Origin: Bacteroidaceae bacterium
GTDB lineage: Bacteria; Bacteroidota; Bacteroidia; Bacteroidales; Muribaculaceae
NCBI GenBank assembly: GCA_021768245.1
Contig: JAETNO010000017.1
Location: 4,623 to 68,622, forward strand
Length of the DNA: 64,000 bases
Direction: 5' to 3'
Position 1 is the stretch's first letter; every line of letters begins with the position of its first letter. Shown piece by piece: positions 33,092-41,646 of this stretch. Both the position numbers and the translations under genes were made by a program. Below the pieces are notes generated by a model, which searched no databases, had not been told where the DNA came from, and saw nothing but the letters and a program-made list of their open reading frames with translations.

Positions 33092-34798
33092 TTATTTCCG
33101 GGACAGAACTTCGTTGACGATTTCAAGGACTCTTTTTTCTGCCTCGATTGCTTTTAGGGCTATCTCTTCAGCCCTTGAGGTAAGACGGTCTGCTTCCGCG
33201 CGGTCTGTGAGTCCTGCGGCATTGATGCGCACATTGAGCTGTGCGCCGAGAACCGCTGAGCGGGCGGCGAGTGCCCCTACACCGGCATCGCTTACTGACG
33301 CCGGATTCCCTGATTGTGCCATAGCCTCAAGTAACGGGAATGTGGCGCAGGCTGTTTCCATAGTGTCGAGCGGTACCTTTGTTGCATAGAGGGTAGCGGC
33401 TTCGAGAGCCATAGACCGCGCTTCTTTTTCCTCAGGTGAGTTTTTAGGCATTTTTATCGCCTCCATTATGCGGTTGAATGACTCCGTATCCTCGTCGACG
33501 AGATGGAGCATGCGTGCCATCAGCTCATGACCCTTGTCGGCGTAATCGGAAAACTCTTTCCATCGTTCGTCCCAACCGGCTTTGTGGGCCGACAGATTGG
33601 CTACCATCGTCCCGAGAGCAGCCGCGAGCGCGCCCATATAGGCCGAGATTGAACCTCCGCCGGGAGCGGGAGATTCAGACGCGGTTTCTTCGGCAAAGGC
33701 CTCGCATGTCATGTCCGTGAGCTTCTTTCCTTCTGTTTTAGGGGCAATCAGATATTCAATCACCTTTTCTTCAGGATTGAAAGGCGCGAGCTCGTCAAGG
33801 CCCATAGATTTGACAGCCATACGGATTATCTCGCTTTCGGCTATGCCGGTTGAGCGTTGCTGTTTGTGAAGGAAATAGCGTCCTGCCTCTATCAGGGTCC
33901 GTTTGGGGACGAGTCCTACAATCTCGGTGCCGGTAACACGCAATCCTCGTGCTGCCGCCGCACGGCATACCTCGTCGAAAGCTTCGTGGAGAGGGGTGAC
34001 TCCTATATTTGTAATATTCATGGACACCTGTGCTATGCCGTATTCGTCAATGAACCAGCCTATGGCTTTTGTGGCTTTGAGGGTGCCCGGAATCATAATG
34101 GTGTTGCCGTTTTCGTCTTTCATCGGCTTGCCGTTTGGCTTGCCCCCCTCGCGCATGGGTCTCCCTTTTTCCCTTACGTCAAAGGCTATAGCATTGGCAC
34201 GGCGTGTTGAGGTTGTGTTGAGGTTGAAATTGACCGCAATCAGGAAGTCGCGGGCTCCTACGGTAGTCGCGCCTGTTTTCGCGGCTTTCTCGTCGAATGG
34301 ACGGTCGCCGAAGTCGGGAGCTTTGCCCGGATGGTTCATCTTTTCGGGAAGAGCCTCATATTCTCCTTCACGGCACACTGCAAGATTCTTTCGTTCGGAG
34401 GTGAAGGCTGCAGCCTCGTAGCAATATGTCGGGATTTCGAGTTCGTCGGATATGCGCTTGGCCAGTTTGCGTGAGAGTTCCGCACATTCTTCCAGAGTGA
34501 CTCCTGCGATAGGAATCAATGGACATACGTCAGTAGCTCCCATTCGTGGGTGTGCCCCGTGGTGGGTGCGCATGTCTATCAGTTCGGCTGCGCGTTTCAC
34601 TCCTCTGAAAGCCGCTTCAGTCACGGCTTCCGGTTCGCCGACAAAGGTGACAACGGTTCGGTTTGTAGCCTCGCCGGGGTCTACGTCAAGCAGTTTTATT
34701 CCTTTTACGCTCTCAATGGCGTCGGTGATTGATTTTATCACATTCGGGTCGCGTCCCTCGCTGAAATTGGGAACGCACTCTATGATACGTGTATTCAT
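33092..34798 (-). CDS. ftcD: Bifunctional glutamate formimidoyltransferase / formimidoyl-THF cyclodeaminase
   Basis: 568 residues, fused as in animals. The transferase (about 1-330, MNTRIIECVPNFSEGRD, HHGAHPRMGATDVCPLIP) moves the formimino group from formiminoglutamate to tetrahydrofolate and frees glutamate. The cyclodeaminase (about 345-568, SESPAPGGGSISAYMGALAAALG) then makes 5,10-methenyl-THF. It is the first gene of the hut operon and has its own -7 box at 34834-34841. Confidence 0.96.
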   Translation of the reverse strand: MNTRIIECVPNFSEGRDPNVIKSITDAIESVKGIKLLDVDPGEATNRTVVTFVGEPEAVTEAAFRGVKRAAELIDMRTHHGAHPRMGATDVCPLIPIAGVTLEECAELSRKLAKRISDELEIPTYCYEAAAFTSERKNLAVCREGEYEALPEKMNHPGKAPDFGDRPFDEKAAKTGATTVGARDFLIAVNFNLNTTSTRRANAIAFDVREKGRPMREGGKPNGKPMKDENGNTIMIPGTLKATKAIGWFIDEYGIAQVSMNITNIGVTPLHEAFDEVCRAAAARGLRVTGTEIVGLVPKRTLIEAGRYFLHKQQRSTGIAESEIIRMAVKSMGLDELAPFNPEEKVIEYLIAPKTEGKKLTDMTCEAFAEETASESPAPGGGSISAYMGALAAALGTMVANLSAHKAGWDERWKEFSDYADKGHELMARMLHLVDEDTESFNRIMEAIKMPKNSPEEKEARSMALEAATLYATKVPLDTMETACATFPLLEAMAQSGNPASVSDAGVGALAARSAVLGAQLNVRINAAGLTDRAEADRLTSRAEEIALKAIEAEKRVLEIVNEVLSRK

Positions 34799-34833
34799 GG
34801 AATAATTATAGGATTAGATATAAAGTTACTCCA

Positions 34834-34841
34834 CAAATTTA
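34834..34841 (-). promoter_or_regulatory. -7 box (TAAATTTG) of the hut operon
   Basis: The minus strand reads TAAATTTG 35 bp upstream of the ftcD ATG. The -33 region (TTCT at the right distance) is weak, which fits an activated promoter. It separates hut transcription from the upstream Lrp gene on the same strand. Confidence 0.5.
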
Positions 34842-34939
34842 GCGTAAAAACATCGGATTTTAGAAAAATTTATCCAAAATCTTACTACGGAAACATTAAA
34901 AAGCCTTCCCTAAACTCTCCTTCAGGATTTTGTGCGGTC

Positions 34940-35416
34940 TTATGGCAATGGAAGTTCATGAGAATTCTTTACTTCTCCGAGCACAAAGGAACTGTTTATC
35001 GAACCGATGCAGTCAAGTTCACCAAGGATGCGAAGGATGAAATTCTGATACGATTTCATGTCGCGGGTGTAAATCTTGAGCAGGAAGTCGTAGTCACCGG
35101 AAATATTGTAACATTCAGCAATTTCAGGAATCGTCTGGACGGAATCCATTATACGTATGGAATTCTCATAGGTGTGTTGCTTCATTTTCAAATAGCAGAA
35201 GGCCACGAATCCACATTCAATTTTTTCGGCATCCAAAACAGCCATATATTTCTTTATATATCCCTCTTTTTCGAGTCGTTTCATGCGTTCGAAAGTCGGG
35301 GTCTGTGACAGATGTATTGCGGAGGCAAGTTCTTTGACTGTGACACGGGAGTTCTTTTGCAATTGTTTTAGCAGTTTTATATCGGTGGGGTCTATATCAG
35401 GATTTATGGTTCGCAT
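34940..35416 (-). CDS. Lrp/AsnC family transcriptional regulator
   Basis: 158 residues from ATG 35416 (MRTINPDIDPTDIKLLKQL); an upstream start at 35470 would place coding sequence inside the promoter leader. The N-terminal winged helix-turn-helix (about 8-60, VKELASAIHLSQTPTFERMKRL) binds DNA, and the C-terminal RAM domain (about 70-150, YNISGDYDFLLKIYTRDM) binds an amino acid. It lies upstream of the hut operon on the same strand and divergent from the sulfhydrylase gene, so either could be a target. Autoregulation is typical of this family. The ligand is unknown. Confidence 0.93.
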   Translation of the reverse strand: MRTINPDIDPTDIKLLKQLQKNSRVTVKELASAIHLSQTPTFERMKRLEKEGYIKKYMAVLDAEKIECGFVAFCYLKMKQHTYENSIRIMDSVQTIPEIAECYNISGDYDFLLKIYTRDMKSYQNFILRILGELDCIGSINSSFVLGEVKNSHELPLP

Positions 35417-35493
35417 GGGATTGGAAAAGAATGATGTTCTACAGATTGAAGTGTTTGACTGAAATATCAAAACGTATATTCTTTAAAATATTG

Positions 35494-35524
35494 CAAATAT
35501 AGTATTATTTTCTAATGATAACAA
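35494..35524 (-). promoter_or_regulatory. Promoter of the Lrp-type regulator gene
   Basis: On the minus strand TTG (35524-35522), 20 bases, then TATATTTG (35501-35494) match the consensus. The leader to the ATG would be about 75 nt. Confidence 0.65.
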
Positions 35525-35553
35525 TCTATGGTGGTTGAAAATATTGATTATAT

Positions 35554-35561
35554 TAATTTTG
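35554..35561 (+). promoter_or_regulatory. -7 box (TAATTTTG) of the sulfhydrylase gene
   Basis: TAATTTTG lies 29 bp upstream of the ATG. The nearest TTG (35535-35537) is only 16 bases away, shorter than usual. It is back to back with the Lrp promoter, so one bound regulator could affect both. Confidence 0.45.
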
Positions 35562-35590
35562 CTGCGTAAAAATTCTAAAATATATCAATA

Positions 35591-36883
35591 ATGGAAAAGA
35601 CAAAGAAACTTCATTTCGAGACACTTCAACTTCATGTGGGGCAGGAACGGCCCGATTCAGCAACAGATTCGCGTGCAGTGCCAATCTACCAGACTACCTC
35701 TTATGTATTCCATGACTCTCAGCACGCTGCCGACCGATTCGGCTTGCGCGATGCCGGAAACATCTATGGGAGACTTACCAATTCAACTCAGGGAGTGTTA
35801 GAGGATAGGATTGCAGCTTTGGAAGGTGGCGTTGCCGGGCTTGCGGTGGCGAGCGGTGCTGCCGCCATAAGCTATTCGATAGAAAACATAGTCAGAAATG
35901 GCGATCACGTCCTTGCCGCTGACAATCTTTATGGAGGAACCTATAATCTTATAAACAATACTCTTGCCTCAAGGGGTGTTGAAAGTACTTTTGTGGATGT
36001 CCGTGATATTGATGCTGTTGAAAAGGCAATCCGACAGAATACAAAGCTGTTATTTATAGAAACATTCGGTAATCCTAACAGTGACGTATCAGATATAGAT
36101 GCTCTTGCCGAAGTTGCCCATAAGCATAATATACCTTTGATAGTGGATAATACATTCGCTACTCCATATCTGATTCGGCCTATAGAGCACGGTACGGACA
36201 TAGTGGTTCACTCTGCGACTAAATTCATAGGGGGACATGGCACAAGTTTAGGGGGAATCATTGTGGATTCGGGGAAATTCGATTGGAAAGCTAATGAAGA
36301 TAAGTTTCCTTCCTTGGCAAAAGCCGACCCGAGTTATCATGGTGCGGTATTCGCCGATGTGGCAGGGGCTGCGGCTTTCGTGACAAGGATTCGTGCTGTC
36401 CTCCTCCGTGATACCGGCGCTACGATTTCTCCTTTCAATGCATTCCTGTTGTTGCAAGGAGCTGAGACATTGTCGCTCAGGGTGGAACGCCATGTCGAAA
36501 ATGCCCTCAAGGTCGTGGATTTCCTCTCGCATCATCCTAAGGTGAGAAGCATAGCCCATCCGTCGCTGCCAGGACATCCCGACCATAATCTTTATACGAA
36601 GCTTTTCCCTTCCGGGGCCGGGAGTATTTTCACATTTGAAATAAAAGGCGGTCGCGAGGAGGCATGGCGTTTCATCGATTCGCTTGAGATATTTTCACTC
36701 CTTGCAAACGTCGCTGACGTCAAAAGCCTTGTAATACATCCTTACACCACTACCCATTCTCAACTTTCCCCTGAAGAGTTGCAGCGTCAGGGCATAGGGC
36801 CGTCCACAATACGGTTGAGTATAGGCACTGAGCATATAGATGATATCATATCTGACATCAGTCAGGCTTTGGATAAAGTGTGA
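35591..36883 (+). CDS. O-acetylhomoserine sulfhydrylase (Cys/Met metabolism PLP enzyme)
   Basis: 430 residues, cytoplasmic. It makes homocysteine from O-acetylhomoserine and sulfide in methionine synthesis. The N-terminus FETLQLHVGQERPDSATDSR and NIYGRLTNSTQ fit the sulfhydrylase branch, and Lys211 in HSATKFIGGHG carries PLP. The insertion TDKFPSL-like loop and final RLSIGTEHIDDI are also typical. Cystathionine gamma-synthase is a less likely reading given the 430-residue length. It is divergent from the Lrp-type gene. Confidence 0.92.
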   Translation: MEKTKKLHFETLQLHVGQERPDSATDSRAVPIYQTTSYVFHDSQHAADRFGLRDAGNIYGRLTNSTQGVLEDRIAALEGGVAGLAVASGAAAISYSIENIVRNGDHVLAADNLYGGTYNLINNTLASRGVESTFVDVRDIDAVEKAIRQNTKLLFIETFGNPNSDVSDIDALAEVAHKHNIPLIVDNTFATPYLIRPIEHGTDIVVHSATKFIGGHGTSLGGIIVDSGKFDWKANEDKFPSLAKADPSYHGAVFADVAGAAAFVTRIRAVLLRDTGATISPFNAFLLLQGAETLSLRVERHVENALKVVDFLSHHPKVRSIAHPSLPGHPDHNLYTKLFPSGAGSIFTFEIKGGREEAWRFIDSLEIFSLLANVADVKSLVIHPYTTTHSQLSPEELQRQGIGPSTIRLSIGTEHIDDIISDISQALDKV

Positions 36884-36952
36884 TTCATGGCATCTCGGTT
36901 TTACTGACGTAAAAATTTAGGATATAATGAGCGGAATCATCGAAAATCTGTG

Positions 36953-36960
36953 TAACTTTG
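36953..36960 (+). promoter_or_regulatory. -7 box (TAACTTTG) upstream of yqeY-like gene
   Basis: TAACTTTG lies 44 bp before the ATG at 37005 and probably drives the yqeY-serS run. The -33 element is not clear. Confidence 0.45.
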
Positions 36961-37004
36961 CATTTTGATAACTATACATATATTTATTGATAAGGATATT
37001 TGAT

Positions 37005-37454
37005 ATGGATTTATTCGATAAGATTTCAGCCGATATAAAGAGCGCGATGCTCGCCCGCGAAAAAGTGCGTCTTGAAACCCTGCGTGGCATAAAGAAAGAA
37101 TTTCTTGAGGCAAAGACCGCGAAAGGTGGCGACGGAAGCCTCTCAGACGAGGCTGCGACCAAGATTCTTGCCAAGATGGCGAAACAGCGCCGTGAGACGG
37201 CCCAGATTTATGACGAGCAAAACCGTCTCGACCTTCGCGACAATGAACTCGCCGAAGCGGCTGTGATTGAAGAATATCTTCCCAAACAGCTTACCGAAGA
37301 GGAACTCACCGCCGAACTTCGCAAGATTATAGCCGAGGTCGGGGCTACATCTCCTAAAGAGATGGGCAAGGTGATGGGTGTGGCATCCAAGACTCTTGCA
37401 GGCCGCGCCGACGGCAAGGTAATTTCCGCTAAAGTCAGGGAACTGTTGGCTTAA
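37005..37454 (+). CDS. GatB/YqeY domain-containing protein
   Basis: 149 residues from ATG 37005 (MDLFDKISADIKSAM), preferred over 36987 because it matches the family N-terminus. A helical domain like the tail of the GatB subunit of the tRNA amidotransferase, here free-standing. KSAMLAREKVRLETLRGIKKEF and SPKEMGKVMGV are typical. The role is not settled; a tRNA-related function is inferred from homology and from its place 41 bp before serS. Confidence 0.9.
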   Translation: MDLFDKISADIKSAMLAREKVRLETLRGIKKEFLEAKTAKGGDGSLSDEAATKILAKMAKQRRETAQIYDEQNRLDLRDNELAEAAVIEEYLPKQLTEEELTAELRKIIAEVGATSPKEMGKVMGVASKTLAGRADGKVISAKVRELLA

Positions 37455-37495
37455 TCCTGTCATATTTAAGAAAAACAAAGAAATCAAGATAAACA

Positions 37496-38767
37496 ATGCT
37501 TACCCTTCAGCAGATTAAAGAGGATCCCGAGCGCATAATAGCGCGCCTCGCCGTCAAAGGTTTCGACGGAAAGCAGGGTGTCAACGACGTGATTGATTTC
37601 GACGAAGAGCGTCGCAGTCTCCAATATCAGAACGATACGCTCGCGGCGGAGCTTAAGAAATATGCCGACTCCATAGGCCGTCTTATGAAAGAGGGCCGCA
37701 AGGACGAGGCCGATGAGGCCAAGAAAAAAGTGGCTGAAATCAAGGCGCAGCAAAAGGAAATAGCCGACCGCCTGACGGTCACTGAAAATGCAATCCGCGA
37801 TGTGCTTCTCGGCATGCCGAATGTGCCCTGCGACATGGTGCCTGAAGGCAAGACAGCTGCCGACAATGTAGTGGAAAAGACAGGTGGCCCCATGCCGGAA
37901 CTTCCCGCCGATGCCCTTCCTCACTGGGAACTCGCAAAGAAATACAACATCATCAACTTCGACCTCGGAGTGAAAATCACAGGCCCCGGTTTCCCTGTCT
38001 ACATCGGAAAGGGAGCCCGTCTGCAACGCGCGCTCATCCAGTTCTTCCTTGACCGTGCAGGCGAGGCCGGCTATCTTGAAGTGCAGCCTCCCTATGTGGT
38101 CAATGAGGCTTCGGGCTATGGCACCGGTCAGCTTCCCGATAAGGAAGGTCAGATGTATTTCATAAATGAGGACAAGCTTTACCTCATCCCTACAGCAGAA
38201 GTGCCCGTCACCAATCTCTACCGTGACGTCATAATTCCCGCTGACCAGCTTCCAATCAAAAATTGTGCGTACTCGGCATGTTTCCGTCGCGAGGCCGGTT
38301 CTTATGGCAAGGATGTGCGCGGTCTCAACCGTCTGCATCAGTTCGACAAGGTGGAAATCGTGCGCATCGAGAAGCCCGAAAACTCCTATGCCGCACTTGA
38401 GGAGATGAAAGACCACGTGCAGGGGCTTCTTGAAAGTCTCGGCCTGCCATGGCATATACTCCGCCTTTGTGGTGGCGACATGAGCTTCACTTCGTCAATT
38501 ACCTTCGACTTTGAGGTCTACTCCGCAGCCCAGGGCCGCTGGCTTGAGGTTTCGTCAGTCTCAAACTTCGAGACATATCAGGCTAACCGTCTCAAATGCC
38601 GCTACCGTGGCGATGACAAGAAGACTCATCTCTGCCATACGCTCAACGGTTCGGCGCTCGCGCTTCCGCGCATCATGGCCGCTCTGCTTGAAAACAACCA
38701 GACTCCGCAAGGAATAGTCGTGCCCGAATGTCTGCGTAAATACACGGGCTTCGATATTATCGACTGA
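37496..38767 (+). CDS. serS: Seryl-tRNA synthetase
   Basis: 423 residues, cytoplasmic class II synthetase. The N-terminal coiled-coil arm (about 1-105) binds the long variable arm of tRNA-Ser. Class II motif 2 is visible as CFRREAGSYGKDVRGLNR, and motif 3 near the end as LNGSALALPRIMAALLENN. Length and domain order are normal. Confidence 0.97.
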   Translation: MLTLQQIKEDPERIIARLAVKGFDGKQGVNDVIDFDEERRSLQYQNDTLAAELKKYADSIGRLMKEGRKDEADEAKKKVAEIKAQQKEIADRLTVTENAIRDVLLGMPNVPCDMVPEGKTAADNVVEKTGGPMPELPADALPHWELAKKYNIINFDLGVKITGPGFPVYIGKGARLQRALIQFFLDRAGEAGYLEVQPPYVVNEASGYGTGQLPDKEGQMYFINEDKLYLIPTAEVPVTNLYRDVIIPADQLPIKNCAYSACFRREAGSYGKDVRGLNRLHQFDKVEIVRIEKPENSYAALEEMKDHVQGLLESLGLPWHILRLCGGDMSFTSSITFDFEVYSAAQGRWLEVSSVSNFETYQANRLKCRYRGDDKKTHLCHTLNGSALALPRIMAALLENNQTPQGIVVPECLRKYTGFDIID

Positions 38768-38830
38768 CCTCACGGAAAAACTTTGCCCGCATGCACGCGT
38801 TGTAAAGGTAGGTATTAAAACATTACGATT

Positions 38831-39166
38831 ATGGAATCAACACGTCAAGCCAAAATATCGCGTCTCCTGCAGAAGGAACTCAGCGAAATCTTCCGTCAGC
38901 AGACCGCCAAAACCCACGGCACTCTCGTGTCGGTGAGCATCGTGCGCGTTTCGCCTGACCTGAGCGTGGCAAAGGTATATCTGTCAATCTTCCCGTCGGA
39001 GCGCTCACAGGAACTCCTTGAGAGTATCCGCAACAGTGCCAAGACCATCCGCTATGAACTTGCCCAGAAGGTGCGCTTCCAATTGAGGAAGTGTCCCGAA
39101 CTGAGTTTCTATCTTGACGATTCACTCGATTATATCGACAATATCGACAAGTTGCTTACTAAATAG
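38831..39166 (+). CDS. rbfA: 30S ribosome-binding factor A
   Basis: 111 residues. A small KH-fold protein that binds the 5' domain of 16S rRNA and helps mature the 30S subunit. The N-terminus (STRQAKISRLLQKELSEIF), SIVRVSPDLSVAKVYLSIF and LRKCPELSFYLDDSLDY are conserved. It lies between serS and the LolC/E-like permease gene, 78 bp before the latter. Confidence 0.95.
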   Translation: MESTRQAKISRLLQKELSEIFRQQTAKTHGTLVSVSIVRVSPDLSVAKVYLSIFPSERSQELLESIRNSAKTIRYELAQKVRFQLRKCPELSFYLDDSLDYIDNIDKLLTK

Positions 39167-39243
39167 GAGCGCGTTTTTCAAAAGGCTCCTTAAATAGCTC
39201 CAAGAGACACTTTCATCACACATCTCCACGCCATTAATCCATA

Positions 39244-40485
39244 ATGACAGCCTTAAGGATAGCTATCCGTTATCTTCTTGCCAGGAAAAGCCACACTGCA
39301 GTCAACGTCATCTCCTACATATCGATGGCGGGGATTGCTGTGGCCGCGATGGCTATGGTGTGTGTGCTCTCGGTGTTCAACGGTTTCTCCGACCTTGCAT
39401 CGGAAAGACTGTCGATGGTCGACCCCGACATAAAGGTGAGTTCAATCAGCGACAAGATTATATCCAATGCCGATTCGCTTGCACTGGAGTTGGAGAAAAT
39501 TCCCGGTGTCAGCTCTGCTCTCCCGACCTTGCGCACAGAGGCCATGGCCATTTATGGCGATATGCAGTCGCCGGTAAATGTAATAGGAGTGCCTGTGGGC
39601 TTCGGCCAGATATCCGCCCTCAATTCGCTTGTGATTGACGGCGAGATGAATTCCTCCACATATTCAAGACGGGGCGCTGTGCTAAGTGTGGGCACCGCCA
39701 TCTATTTCGGAGCCCGCCCTTCCGGCGAGCTTCCGTTGTATCTTACGGTCCCCCGGCGAATCGGACGCATAAATCCCGCTTTCCCGATGGCGGCTTTTAC
39801 CATTGACACCCTTTCGGTCTGTGCCGTCTATCAGACAAATCAGACTGAACTTGACAACGGCATGATTATTGTTCCGCTGGCCAATGTGCGTCGTCTGCTT
39901 GACTACACCACAGAGGCGAGTGCAATAGAAATCGGAGTCGAAAAAGGCGTTGAAACGGCTAACGTGAAGGCTGTTATTGAAGACGAACTTGGAGGCGATT
40001 TTCTTGTCGCCGACCGCCTGAGGCAGCAGTCCCATTCATTCAGGATGATTTCTATCGAAAAGTGGATTACTTTCCTGATGCTCGTATTCGTGCTTGTGAT
40101 GGCCTCGTTCAACATCCTTTCCTCCATGTCAATGCTGATTATAGAAAAGGAGGAAAGCCTGATGATTCTAAGCTCTTTCGGGGCTCCGCTAAGGATGCTC
40201 CGCAACATCTTCCTTTATCAAGGCCTGCTCGTGTCGGTGACAGGTGGCGTAATCGGCATAACCATAGGAGTGGTGCTCTGCGTCCTGCAGCAGCATTATG
40301 GACTTATCACTCTCAGTGGTGACCATACGCAGATGTCCATAGTCAACTATCCCTGCGCCCTTCGTTTTACCGATGTGCTTGTCACGGCTTCGGCGGTAGC
40401 TGTTATCGGCTTGCTGTCCGGGCTGATTTCGTCAAGAAGTGTACGCCCGCCGGCCAATATTCATACCTATCCTTTGGTCGACTGA
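39244..40485 (+). CDS. FtsX-type ABC transporter permease, LolC/LolE-like
   Basis: 413 residues, inner membrane. One N-terminal helix (about 20-45) precedes a periplasmic domain (about 50-270) and three C-terminal helices (about 275-300, 320-350, 375-395). The pattern matches LolC/LolE/MacB permeases that extract lipoproteins or act as mechanotransmitters. RIAIRYLLARKSHTAVNVIS is the typical N-terminus. In Bacteroidales this gene commonly follows rbfA. The ATPase partner (LolD-like) is not in the window. Confidence 0.88.
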   Translation: MTALRIAIRYLLARKSHTAVNVISYISMAGIAVAAMAMVCVLSVFNGFSDLASERLSMVDPDIKVSSISDKIISNADSLALELEKIPGVSSALPTLRTEAMAIYGDMQSPVNVIGVPVGFGQISALNSLVIDGEMNSSTYSRRGAVLSVGTAIYFGARPSGELPLYLTVPRRIGRINPAFPMAAFTIDTLSVCAVYQTNQTELDNGMIIVPLANVRRLLDYTTEASAIEIGVEKGVETANVKAVIEDELGGDFLVADRLRQQSHSFRMISIEKWITFLMLVFVLVMASFNILSSMSMLIIEKEESLMILSSFGAPLRMLRNIFLYQGLLVSVTGGVIGITIGVVLCVLQQHYGLITLSGDHTQMSIVNYPCALRFTDVLVTASAVAVIGLLSGLISSRSVRPPANIHTYPLVD

Positions 40486-40557
40486 CCGTTGTACTCAGTA
40501 GTAACTCTATAAACAGATTATATTTAACACTTTATTAATATTTAAACCTAATTAAAG

Positions 40558-41640
40558 ATGACTAACCATAGATATTGCGTCATTATGTGTGGCGGAGTCG
40601 GTAGCCGTTTCTGGCCTTATTCTCGTGAGGATTGCCCCAAGCAGTTCATTGACTTCCTCGGCACCGGCCGTTCGCTCCTCCAGATGTCCTACGACCGTAT
40701 ACTTCCTATAGTGCCCAAGGAAAATATCATCGTGGTCACTAATGAAAAATACGCACCTCTTATCCGCGAGCAGCTCCCCGACGTGCTTCCAACCAATATC
40801 CTCCTTGAGCCGGCTCGCCGCAACACGGCTCCGTGTATCGCATGGGCTGCCTACCATATAGCTGCCCTCGACCTCCAGGCGTCGATGATTGTGGCTCCGA
40901 GCGACCATCTGATAACCCGTGAGAGCGTGTTTGAGGATTGCGTGCGCAGGGGTTTTGAATTCGTTGAGAGCCGCGACGCCCTCCTTACGCTCGGCATCAC
41001 TCCCGTGCGTCCGGAGACCGGTTATGGTTACATCCAGGTAGGGCAGGAGGCTGTGCCCGGAATTTTAAAAGTCAAGACATTCACGGAAAAACCCAACCTT
41101 GAACTCGCTAAAGTCTTTCTTGAATCAGGTGAATTCTTCTGGAATTCCGGAATCTTCCTTTGGCGCGCTTCAAGCATAATCGAGGCTCTGCGTAAATATG
41201 CCTCTGACATCACAAGCCTTTTCGATAAAGGCGTCTCGGATTTCGGTTCTCCGCGTGAGACGGATTTCATACGCGACAATTTCACTGCCTGTCCGCCAAA
41301 TTCTATCGACTATGCCGTGATGGAGAAAGCCGATAACGTCTATGTCGAGTGCGTGAATTTCGGCTGGAATGATCTCGGGACATGGAGTGCGCTCTACGAC
41401 AACTCTCCTAAGAATCAGGACACCAATGTGACCCAGAACTGTAAGGTGATAGCCTATGAAAGCGCGGGCAACATCTTCGCCGTGCGTCAGACCGACAAAC
41501 TCGTCGTAGTCCATGGTCTGAAGGATTATATAGTGGCTGATGCCGGTGATGTCCTTCTCGTGTGCCCAAAGGCTGAGGAACAGCGCATAAAGCAGATGGT
41601 CAATGATGTCAAACTCGCCTATGACGATAAATATCTTTAA
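40558..41640 (+). CDS. manC: Mannose-1-phosphate guanylyltransferase
   Basis: 360 residues, cytoplasmic. It makes GDP-mannose from mannose 1-phosphate and GTP. The nucleotide-binding GGVGSRFWPYSREDCPKQF, the VAPSDHLI motif, FTEKPN and NSGIFLW are typical. Only the nucleotidyltransferase part is present, without the fused phosphomannose isomerase domain seen in many proteobacteria. GDP-mannose feeds surface polysaccharides and GDP-fucose. It lies 6 bp before the relA/spoT gene. Confidence 0.94.
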   Translation: MTNHRYCVIMCGGVGSRFWPYSREDCPKQFIDFLGTGRSLLQMSYDRILPIVPKENIIVVTNEKYAPLIREQLPDVLPTNILLEPARRNTAPCIAWAAYHIAALDLQASMIVAPSDHLITRESVFEDCVRRGFEFVESRDALLTLGITPVRPETGYGYIQVGQEAVPGILKVKTFTEKPNLELAKVFLESGEFFWNSGIFLWRASSIIEALRKYASDITSLFDKGVSDFGSPRETDFIRDNFTACPPNSIDYAVMEKADNVYVECVNFGWNDLGTWSALYDNSPKNQDTNVTQNCKVIAYESAGNIFAVRQTDKLVVVHGLKDYIVADAGDVLLVCPKAEEQRIKQMVNDVKLAYDDKYL

Positions 41641-41646
41641 CCTGCC

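Noticed and set aside
33016..33126. N-terminal extension of urocanate hydratase
   Set aside because: The extra 37 residues are unlike the family, and ATG 33015 matches the conserved N-terminus.
39165..39190. Terminator after rbfA
   Set aside because: AGGAGC/GCTCCT form only a 6-bp stem without a following T-run, so it was not listed as a feature.
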